Below are positions 1-9,200 of a DNA stretch of 22,895 bases, one piece after another. Numbering within the stretch: the stretch's first letter is position 1; each line of letters starts with the position of its first letter. The DNA is taken from positions 1 to 22,895 of the forward strand of contig JAJFVE010000032.1 of assembly GCA_021371965.1 (NCBI GenBank), written 5' to 3'. This DNA comes from Planctomycetaceae bacterium (lineage in GTDB: Bacteria; Planctomycetota; Phycisphaerae; SM23-33). The notes under the pieces were generated by a model, which had not been told where the DNA came from, did not search any database, and was given only the letters and a program-made list of their open reading frames with translations. The translations under genes were made by a program, and so were the position numbers.

Positions 1-2
1 GC

Positions 3-1340
3 AACTCGTACTGCAGCGGCGACACGCTGGTGCGCGGACCGATGGACCTGCAGTGGTTCGGGCGCCCCGGACCGGGCCCGATGATCGACCGCCACCGCGC
101 GACCGTGGCGCCGCTCAGCCGGGACGGGCGCGTGTTCATCCCCGGCGACGAGTGCCTCTTCGGCGTCGATGCGTACAACGGCACGATGCTCTGGGAAGCG
201 AAGCTGCCACGCTCGCGCCGCCTGCGCATGGCCTTCGACTCCAGCAGCATGGTCCTCGACGAGCGATTCGTCCACTGGTTGGCCCAGGACAAATGCAACC
301 GCCTTGACGTGGCCACCGGAGCGGCCGCCCCGCCGCTGACCATGCCTCAGCTTATCGCCGATCAACCACACCACTGGGGCTGGCTGGCCGTACAGGGCGA
401 TGTGCTGCTCGGCAGCGCCATGCTGCCCGGTTCGTCGTATTCCGACCCGCCGCAGTCGACCCAGCCTGCCGCCGAGCCTCCAGCGGCCGCTGCGCGGCGA
501 GCGGCCGTGCGCGACCGGCGCATCCGCCTGGTCATCAGCGACTATCTCTTCGCCATGGATCGCCGCAGCGGCAAAGTGATCTGGTCGCACCACAGCGGGC
601 AGATCATCAACCCCACCCTCGCCGCCGGCGGAGGGCGGGTGTATTTCATCGAGTGTCACAGCCCCAAGACCAGCACGCAGCCCAGCGGCCGAGCGCCGGT
701 CGATGACCTCTTCGCCGCAAGCACGTTCCTGGTGGCGCTGGACCTGCAGACCGGTCAACCGATCTTTCGGCTGCCGGTGGACGACCGCGTGGCGAAAATC
801 CGCGAGACGGCGTACATCAACTACGCCAACGGCGTGGTGCTGCTCTCGGGCGGGGCTGCCGACAAGGAAACCTACCACTACTACTATCACGCCTTCGACG
901 CCGCGACGGGCAAGCTGCTCTGGCAGGCGGATCACGACAGCGGGCTCAAGGTGAGTTGGGGACACGGCGCCCCCAACCGCTGGCCGGTCGTCATGGGCGA
1001 CCGCGTCCAGGCCTGGCCGTACGAGTACGATCTCAAGACCGGCCGGCGGACCGACAACTACAAGTTCGACCGCCTCGGGCACGGCTGCGGCACGGTGTCT
1101 GCCGCGGCAGGGGCGATCTTCTGGCGCGGGAGCATCCCGATGATGCATGATCGCACCACCCAGGCCAAGCCCGCCCCGCTCACGACCGAGACGCGCCCCG
1201 GTTGCTGGGTGAACATCATCCCCGCCGGCGGGCTGGTGCTGATCCCCGAGGCGTCGTCGGGCTGCACGTGCCCGTACTCGCTGCAGACGTCGCTGGCATT
1301 GATCCCTCGCGAGCAAGCGGCGGCACCAACGCACAAGTAG
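3..1340 (+). CDS. PQQ-like beta-propeller repeat protein, 5' end missing
   Basis: The reading frame is open from the first complete codon of the window, so the N-terminus lies outside; the GTG at 30 is only an internal codon. About 445 residues remain. Blade-type motifs recur with the pattern 'G-x-x-L/I-W/F': GTMLWEAKLP, SGKVIWSHHSG, TGQPIFRLPV and TGKLLWQADHDSG. These are the hallmark of PQQ-like (BamB/quinoprotein-type) beta-propellers. The C-terminal part has GHGCGTVSAAAGAIFWRGS, then a block reading RPGCWVNIIPAGGLVLIPEA followed by SSGCTCPYSLQTS. I know this block from large planctomycete exported propeller proteins whose function is undefined. No PQQ-ligand set can be verified, so enzymatic activity should not be assumed. 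The gene converges with the hexosaminidase gene, with 51 bp between stops and no clear terminator hairpin in the gap. Confidence 0.85.
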   Translation, partial: NSYCSGDTLVRGPMDLQWFGRPGPGPMIDRHRATVAPLSRDGRVFIPGDECLFGVDAYNGTMLWEAKLPRSRRLRMAFDSSSMVLDERFVHWLAQDKCNRLDVATGAAAPPLTMPQLIADQPHHWGWLAVQGDVLLGSAMLPGSSYSDPPQSTQPAAEPPAAAARRAAVRDRRIRLVISDYLFAMDRRSGKVIWSHHSGQIINPTLAAGGGRVYFIECHSPKTSTQPSGRAPVDDLFAASTFLVALDLQTGQPIFRLPVDDRVAKIRETAYINYANGVVLLSGGAADKETYHYYYHAFDAATGKLLWQADHDSGLKVSWGHGAPNRWPVVMGDRVQAWPYEYDLKTGRRTDNYKFDRLGHGCGTVSAAAGAIFWRGSIPMMHDRTTQAKPAPLTTETRPGCWVNIIPAGGLVLIPEASSGCTCPYSLQTSLALIPREQAAAPTHK

Positions 1341-1391
1341 GTATTAGCGGTACTGGTCGCGTAATTTGTACTTTACTTTGGCCAGAGCACG

Positions 1392-2933
1392 TTACGGGCC
1401 GACCAGGCGGTCGAGTTTCTCGTCGGTGACCTTCAGCCGCGCGGCGAAGTCGGCGTAGTTGCGGCCGGCGTGGGGGTTCCAGGTTCGCTCGGCCATGGCG
1501 GCTAGTCTTTGGCGCAGGCTGGGCATTTCGTCGGGGTCGTTCTGATCCCAGGCGCATATTTGCGCGCCCAGGACGCGGTCGGTCTGCGGGACCACAATCG
1601 CCCGCCAGAACGCCGGCGAGACCGGCGCCCAGTGCTCCCAGCGATACATGTTCCAGCCGTAGATGTGCTGGGGCGACCACTTGCGGCCGTCGGTCACGTA
1701 CAGCGGCTGCCAGGCGGTGTTGATGACGGCATGGCCGCCGGACAGGACGTCCGGGGCGATGTTGTACATGCTCTCGAACACCATCACCGTCACGTCGGCG
1801 GGAATCTTGACGGCCCCGCTCTTGCCAAAGCCTTCCCAGACGATCATCTTTCGCCCGTGGCGTTTGACGATCTCGTTCATCCGCACGATAAAGTGCCGGT
1901 AGAGTTCCTTCGTGCCGTCCAGGCCGTTGCGGGCCATGTACGCACGGCAGTTGCGGCAGCGGCTCCAGGCGGCCGTGCTCACCTCGTCGGCCCCGATGTG
2001 GAAATACGCGCTGGTCTTGAACACGTCGCACATCTCCCCCACCAGCGTGTCCAGGGCGCGATAGGTGTCTTCATTGCCGGCGCAGATCGTGCCGCGCCCG
2101 GGCGGGTCACATGCCAGGCGCTCGGGGGCGCCCTTGACGGCGGCCGTCGCGTGGCCGGGCATGTCCAGTTCCGGCAGGATCGCCACGCCGCGGTCGCGCG
2201 CGTAGGTTTCGAGGTCCGTCAGTTCGTCCAGCGTGAACTGCCGCCCGGGCGTAGCCAGGCCGGGCATCGAGCGGCTGGGGAAGGTGAAGGACTGGTCGTC
2301 GGTCAGGTGCAACTGCAGGGTGTTGATCTTGTACCAGCGGCAGAGCACTACGAGCTGCTTGAGCGTCTCGACGCTGTGCCGCTGGCGGGCCACGTCGACC
2401 ATCAGCCCGCGATACGGCGCCAACGGTCGGTCGTTGACCTGCATGTGCGGCAACGCGGCAACGCCGCCGGAGGGGATCGTCATCGCCTGGAGCAGCGTAG
2501 CCGTACCCATCGCCGCGGCTGCGTACGTGCCGCCGCGCACCGAGGCCGTCTTGCCCACGCTCAGCTCGTACGCCTCGGCGCCCATGGACGCGTCGATCGA
2601 CAGCGCGATGTCGCCCTCGCGCGGGGCGCCCTCTGCCGTCGCCAGGCGCAGCCCGGCAAGTTGCCATATCTCGCCCGCCAGCACCTTGGCTAGCGGCGCC
2701 AGCGCCGGCTCGGACATCACGATCCGGCTGCGCGAGAGCAGCATCATGCTGGCGTCCTTGACGACGCTGTCGGCCGGCAGTGGAATGAGGGCGGTCTCCG
2801 CCGCCGCGGCAGAGGGCGGCCACAGCCACACCGGGCTCACAGCCAATAGCAGGACCGCCGCGCAGACGGCGGATGGCCTGACAGCAGGTGCGGCAATAGA
2901 ACCCTCGCGACCCGATCGGTGCATCTTCGCCAT
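1392..2933 (-). CDS. Exported beta-N-acetylhexosaminidase, glycoside hydrolase family 20
   Basis: The 513-residue protein should release terminal N-acetylglucosamine or N-acetylgalactosamine from glycans such as chitin oligomers, host glycans or peptidoglycan fragments. The GH20 signature HIGADEVS contains the catalytic pair Asp316-Glu317; family chemistry is substrate-assisted, with Asp orienting the substrate acetamido group. Other GH20 landmarks are YRGLMVDVARQRHSVETLK, LHLTDDQSF, LPELDMPGHATA and the late Trp-rich segments GWNMYRWEHW and QICAWDQN. An N-terminal GH20b-like domain occupies roughly residues 45-150. Residues 1-45 form a long Sec signal with a basic start, a hydrophobic core and an AAAA-E cleavage area. 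I chose ATG 2933 because GGGAG lies about 5 nt upstream; a TTG at 2996 would add 21 residues before the signal peptide and has no good ribosome site. The gene lies 277 bp downstream of the repeat-protein gene on the same strand. Confidence 0.9.
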   Translation of the reverse strand: MAKMHRSGREGSIAAPAVRPSAVCAAVLLLAVSPVWLWPPSAAAAETALIPLPADSVVKDASMMLLSRSRIVMSEPALAPLAKVLAGEIWQLAGLRLATAEGAPREGDIALSIDASMGAEAYELSVGKTASVRGGTYAAAAMGTATLLQAMTIPSGGVAALPHMQVNDRPLAPYRGLMVDVARQRHSVETLKQLVVLCRWYKINTLQLHLTDDQSFTFPSRSMPGLATPGRQFTLDELTDLETYARDRGVAILPELDMPGHATAAVKGAPERLACDPPGRGTICAGNEDTYRALDTLVGEMCDVFKTSAYFHIGADEVSTAAWSRCRNCRAYMARNGLDGTKELYRHFIVRMNEIVKRHGRKMIVWEGFGKSGAVKIPADVTVMVFESMYNIAPDVLSGGHAVINTAWQPLYVTDGRKWSPQHIYGWNMYRWEHWAPVSPAFWRAIVVPQTDRVLGAQICAWDQNDPDEMPSLRQRLAAMAERTWNPHAGRNYADFAARLKVTDEKLDRLVGP

Positions 2934-2997
2934 AGTCTCCCTCGCTTGCCGGCGTGAGAGAGACTCTAACAAGTTCGGCCGTCGCGTGCTGGACAAT

Positions 2998-3024
2998 CAG
3001 CATCGTGCTGACGGATCCCTCAGC
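2998..3024. repeat. Short overlapping inverted repeats in the hexosaminidase leader
   Basis: TCAGCA-TCG-TGCTGA (2998-3012) is a 6-bp perfect inverted repeat. It overlaps a second one, GCTGA...TCAGC (3007-3024), and the two stems cannot form at once. They lie 65-90 bp upstream of the hexosaminidase start, within an AT-rich area that continues to about 3072. They could be an operator or alternative leader hairpins, or chance. I saw no convincing -35/-10 pair for this gene. Confidence 0.3.
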
Positions 3025-3121
3025 GATTGGCTGACACAGATATAGAGGTAAATCCTAGATATATATGGAGCTGCGAGAACGACCCTCCGCCTTGCGCCGC
3101 CGGGAAACGATCTGAAACTTT

Positions 3122-3142
3122 CTTTTGATAGCATCTCAAAAG
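3122..3142. repeat. 7-bp inverted repeat downstream of the repeat-protein gene
   Basis: CTTTTGA and TCAAAAG are perfect complements separated by 7 nt, about 70-90 nt past the stop codon of the giant repeat-protein gene. The stem is AT-rich and has no T-tract on the minus-strand side, so it is a poor intrinsic terminator. It could be an operator for the downstream hexosaminidase gene or a 3'-end stabilising hairpin. Confidence 0.3.
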
Positions 3143-3210
3143 GGCAGGGACAGCGGCTGTTCAACGGCCACCATGACGCCCCGGTCGCACGCCGAGGAAC
3201 TGAATCTCTT

Positions 3211-6200
3211 TCAGGCTTTGCGCCTTCGCAAGCGGGCAATCAGCGTCGCGGCCCCGATCAGCAGCAGCGAGGCCGTGGCGGGCTCCGGCACGCCAGTGTA
3301 CGTCAGGTAGAGCCGGGTGTCGTCGCCGCCGGTGATCGAGTCGCCGCGGACCACCGCGAATGCGCCGTCGATGGCGTTGGAGAACGCCGTGGCGTCGATG
3401 AGGAACTGGCTCGAACCGGAGAACGTGCTGATCGTCGTGCTGGAGTCGGCCAGCAGCCATGCGTAGGAGGCCGTCTTGTCGAAGTTAACGGCCTCGCCGG
3501 CGGTGTTGTCCGCTTTCAGGCTCGTCAGCAGGATGTTGAACTGAGCCGTCTCGCTCAAGGCGCTGAGGTTCAGCGCCCCGGTGACGCCGACCATATCCCA
3601 GCCTCCGCCGACATTGCCGGCCGTTCCGGAGGCGTCATTGATCTCGAACAGGAAACTGCCGCCGGCGTCCCAAGTCAGGCCGGCCAGGTAGTCCTGTTCG
3701 CCGGGGCTGTTTCCGGGGCTGAGAACGGCGCCGGCGCCGATGGTCATCGCCGTAGCAATCGCGCCGGAGCCGCCGATGCTTCCCTGCGTGATCGTGATCG
3801 GGGCGGTGACGGCGACGGAACTGTTGGTGATGAAGTGCGCGGACGGACCATCGAGCACGATCCCGCTGGAGGCGTTGATCGTGCCGAGACCGCCGAGCAT
3901 GAGCGTGCCGTCGCTGATGAGCGTCGAGCCGCTGTACGTGTTGGCGCCGCTGAGCACCCACGTGCCGCTGCCGTCTTTGGTCAGGCTCGTCTTGTTCGTG
4001 GCATTGTTGTTCACGATGGCGCCGCCGATCTCGCCCACCCCGGCCGTCGAGCCCTGCAGGGTGAGCGTCTTGAGCCCGGCGCCGGTGGCGGTGAAATTAC
4101 TGGTGAACTTAAGCAGGCCGCTGCCGGACTGATCGAGCGTGGCCCCGCCAGTGGTGCCCGACAGGTTGACCACGCGGTTGGTCGTGTCACCGCCGCCGGT
4201 GTAGATCAACGTGCTGCCATTCATGGCGATGGTGCCGTTGGCGGCGGTGGTCGGGGCACCCAAGGCGCTGGCCGTACCGTCGGCATTCTTGATCGAGTTG
4301 ATGCTGATGGCGCCGGTGGTGATGCTCGTGGCGCCGGCGTAGGTGTTGACGCCGGAAAGCGTCAGCGTGCCCGCCTGGGTCTTGGTCAGGCCTACGGTGC
4401 CGGCCAGATTGACACTGGCGCTGGCTTCGGCGGCGTTGTTCATCGTATAGCCGGTGGCCGTGAGGGTGCCCGAGCCGGTGATGCTTCCTGACGTCAGGAT
4501 GACTGCGCCAACCGTGTCACTGAAGGCGCCCATATCGAGCACTGCATCGACGCCGTTGATCGTCACCCCGCCGGTGTTGATGACGTTGTCGACTCCGTAG
4601 GCCAGCGTTCCGCCGTTGACGGTGGTCGTGCCGGTGTAGGTATTGGCGGCCGAGAGCGTCCACGTGCCCGAACCGATCTTGGTCAGGCCGCCGGTCGTCG
4701 TGCCAATGACGCTGGCAATGCTGCTGTCGGTGCTGGACCCGCCAAGGGTCAAGGTAAACGCAGCGGCGGTGCCCGTGATCGTGCCAGTATTGGAGATAAT
4801 GATGTCGCCATTATCGGCGACGATGCTGGCGGCCGCCCCGAGCGTCAGAAGCCCGCTGTAGGTCGCTGCCGTGGATGAGCTGTTCATCAGGGAACCGCCG
4901 CTGGAAATGCCCGTTCCGCGGATCGTGAGGGCTTCGGCGGTGCTCAGCGAGAATCCGTTAAGGTCCAGCGCCGCCCCGGCGGTGATGGTGGTCCCTGCGG
5001 CGGTCGTTCCCAGCGGGCCGTTGGTGCCATCACCGGCGGCGCCGAGTTTGAGCACGCCGGCGCTGATGGTCGTCAGGCCGGTATAGCTGTTGGCCCCGCT
5101 GAGGGTCAAGGTGCCCGCGAGGGTCTTGTTCAGCGCGACGTTACCGGCCAGAGCCACACTTGCGGAGGTCGAGTCGGCATTGTTCATCGTGAAAACGCTG
5201 GTGCTGGTGAGGGTGCCGGTGCCGGTGATATCGCCTGCCGTCAGGGTGACCGCACCGACGCTGTCGCTGTAGCCGCCCATCGCCAGGACCGCGCCGGCGC
5301 CGTTGACTGTCACCGCGCCGGTGTTGATGACGTTGTCGGCCCCGTAGGCCAGTGTGCCGCCGCTGACGGTGGTCAGACCGGTATAGGTATTGGCGCCCGA
5401 GAGCGTCCAGGTGCCCGAGCCAACCTTGGTCAGCGTACCGCTCGTCGTGCCAATGATGCTGGCGATGCTGCTGCCGGTGTTTGAGCCGCCCAGGGTCAGG
5501 GTGAACCCGCCACCGGTGATCGTGCCGGTGTTGGAGATGATGATGTCGCCGTTGTCGGCGACGATGCTGGTGCCGGTCGCGCCGAGTGTCAGCAACCCGC
5601 TGTAGGTCGCTGCCGTCGATGAGCTGTTTGTCAGCGATCCGCCGCTGAGAATGCCTGTTCCGCGGATCGTCAGCCCCTCGGCCGTGCTCAGCGTGAATCC
5701 ATTGAGGTCCAATGCAGCGCCGGCGGTAATGCTGGTCCCCGCGGCAGTGGTGCCCAGCGGGGTATTGACGCCGTCGCCGGCGGAACCCAACTTCAAGATG
5801 CCGGCGCCAATGGTGGTCACGCCCGTGTAGCTGTTAACGCCGCTGACCAGCAATGTACCTGTGCCATTCTTGGTCAGCCCGCCACCAACGCCGGAAAGCA
5901 CGCCGCTGAGCTTGCCGTCGATAGCGGCCGCTCCGTCATCCACCTGGACGATGCGGGCGGCGTTGCCCAAGTCCAGCGGGTTCTGGAAATCCACCATGTG
6001 CGTCGCCGAGGAAGCGCCAAGGATCAGAGTCTTGGCATTCAAGCCCGTGCCGGTCGTCGTCCCCCACGTGATGGTCGCCGAGGCGCCGCCAAGGTTCACC
6101 ACGCGGTCGGCCCCATACGCGGCCCACCCGCCGTTGCTGGTGAAGGTCGCGGCTGACACCGTCGCCGCCGTATTGAGACTGCGGGTGAAGTCCCCGTCGC

Positions 6201-9200
6201 CCAGGCCGATGACGCCGCCGTTGAACGTCAGATTGCTCGTGCCGCCGGTGGCGCCGATTCCGCCGGGAAGGGCATTGGCATTGGTGAGTTCCAGCACGCC
6301 TGCGGAGACGGTTGTCACGCCGGTATAGGTATTGGCGTTTGACAGAATCAGCGTCCCCACGCCCTCCTTGGTCAGTCCGCCGGCAGCGCCGCTGCTGCTC
6401 AACACGCCGCTCATCGTGGCCGCATAGGCGCCGCTGGCACTGACGTTGACCTTCTTTGCGGTCGTGCCGAGATTGATGGCGTTCAAGAACTCCAACGTGT
6501 CATTGGCCGTTGTCTGGTTCAACATCAGGGCGGTCGCCGGATTGAACGGCGCCGTGCCCCACGTCAGGTCGGTCGGATTGTCCAGCGAGCCGAAGGCGAT
6601 CTGCACGGACGCCCCGTAGGCGCTGAAGCCGCTGGTGCCGCCGGTGATCTGCATCTGCCCGGCCAGCGTGCCCCCGTCGCGCACGAGGTCGGCGCCGGTC
6701 TCGAACACGCCGCCGTTGATCGTCAGCAAACTGACGGTGGGCAGGCCCACGCCGTCGTTGGCGCGGAGCACGCCGGCGCTGACAAGCGTCGTGCCGGCAT
6801 AGGTATTGCTTCCCGACAGGGCCAGTGTCCCGTTGCCGGTCTTGGTCACGCCTGCGGCGCCGTTCGCCAGCAGATTGGCCGAGACGACCGCCGTGCCCGA
6901 ACCCAGGCTGGCCGCGTAGGACGTACCGGTCAGGCTGCCATTGAAGATTGTATCCCCACTGGCTGGCGCGGCCGTAATGCTCAGCGCGCCGATCGTCTGG
7001 TTGAGCGTTCCCAGATCCAGGGAGCCGCCGCTCATAGTCAACCCGTTGGTGCTCGAACCGTCGCCTAATGTGCCCGAACCGCTGGTCGTCAGCGTCCCGA
7101 CGCTGACGGTCGTTACGCCGCTGTACGTGTTGGCGCCAGAGAGAAGCATCGTCCCAGCCCCAGCCTTGATCAAGTTGCCGTTAGAGATGATGGCTGAGAT
7201 CATCAGGTCATTGTCGGCCGTGGTGCTGTTGTTAACGGTGAAGGTGCGCGTGGTCCCGCCAAGGTTCACGTTGCCGCTGATGGTGGCGCCCAATGGATTG
7301 CCGGCGTTGGCGAAGGTAACGTTGCCTCCCAGGATGAGCGAGCCGTCGCCGGTGGTGACCGAGGCCCCGCCCGTCGCCGCAGCGCCGCCAAGGGTCAGGG
7401 CATTCAGCGTCTCGGTGTAGCCGTTGAGGTCCAGTGTGGCAATCGTGCCGGCGACGCCGCTGACGGTGACGGCCGAGGCGTTGACGATAACCTCGTTGGC
7501 CCCGCTGCGGAGCGTGCCGTTATTGATCGTCGTGGCGCCCGTGTAGGTGTTGGCTCCGCCCAGCGTCCACGTGCCCGTGCCGTCCTTAATCAACGCGCCG
7601 GTGCCCGTGGCGATGATCCCGCCGATGGTCCCGTCCCCCGCGCCGCCCAGCGTCAGGGCCAGGTTCGTGGCGGTGATGGACGTCGCGGCCGTGTTGAACG
7701 TCAACGACCCGGCGTCGGAGTTGATCCGCGCAGCCGAGCCCAGCGTGACCGTCCCCTGCCAGACATTGTCGCCGCTGAGGTTTCGCAGGGCGCCAGTGGT
7801 GCTGACGCCCGTGCCGTTCAGCGTCAGGGCTTCGGCGCCGACCGTGATGCCGCCCTGGATCTGCAACGCCGCGTTGGCGCTGACCGTCGTTCCAGCGGCC
7901 GTCGTGCCCAGAGCCGTGCCGCTCTGAATGTTCAGCACACCGGCGGTCACCGTCGTGGCGCCTGCATACGTGTTGTCGCCGGAGAGCGTCAAGGTCCCCG
8001 CCCCGCTCTTGGCCAGGCCGCCTGCACCGTTGGCCAGCAGGTTCGCCGAGAGAGTCACGTTGCCGGTGGTATTACTGACGGCGTAGGAGCTGCCGGCCAG
8101 GCTGCCGTTATAGATCGTGTCGCCGCCGGAGGCCGCCGGGGCGGTAATGCTCACCGCGCCGACAGTCTCGCTCAGCGTTCCCAGATCGAGCGAGCCGCCG
8201 CTGAGGGTGAGGTTGGCCGTCCCGCCGCCCAGGGTTCCCGAGCCGCTCATCACCACTGCACCGGCGCTGATAATCGTCGCGCCGGTATAGGTGTTGGCGC
8301 CCGAAAGCGTCAGCGTGCCCGCGCCGGTCTTGGTCAACCCCGCAGCGCCGTTGGCCAGCAGGCCGGCTGACACAATCGCGTTTCCGTCGGCGTTGCTGGC
8401 CGAGTAGGAGGTGCCTGTCAGGCTGCCGTTAAAGATCGTATCGCCGCCGTCGGCCGCTGCCGCAACGATGCTCACCGCACCGGCCGAGCGGCTCAGCGTT
8501 GCCAGATCCAGCGAGCCGCCCGTCAGAGTCACGTCGCCCAGCGGGCCCGAATCGCCCGTTACCAGCGATCCGCTGATGATGCTGAGGCCGCCGTAGGTGT
8601 TGACCCCGCTGAGGGTCCATGTGCCGCTGCCATCCTTGGTCAGCCAGCCCGTGCCGATGTCCACCGCTCCGGTGACCAGCCCGTCACCCGAGCCGCCCAG
8701 GGTCAGGTTCAAGTTGGCTGCGGTGATCGCATTGGCGTTGCTGAGGGTCAGGGTGTCGGCGTCGGAATTGATCCGCGTCGCGCCGGTCAGCGTGACGGCC
8801 CCCTGCCATTCGTTGTTGCCGCTGATGTTGTGCAGCGCGCCGCCGGAACCGATGCCCGTGCCCGCCAGCGAAAGCGCCTCGTTACCCACGGTGATGCCGC
8901 CCTGAATCTCCAGCGCCGTACCCGAACTGACCGTTACTCCCCCAGCCGGGCCGCCCAGCGCCGCGGCGCTTTGGATGTTGATCACGCCGCCAGAGATGTT
9001 CGTCGCGCCGGTGTAAGTGTTGACGCCGGTAAGGAACAGCGTGCCGCTGCCGAGCTTGGTCACGCCGATGGCCCCGGCGCCGGTGCCCGTGCTGTCGGCG
9101 ATATTATCCGCCACCGTGAAGCTGCCCCCGGCGTTAGTCGTATCGAACCCGATGCTCGAACCGGCCTGCAAACCGTTGTTGTTCACCGCCCCGCCCAGGC

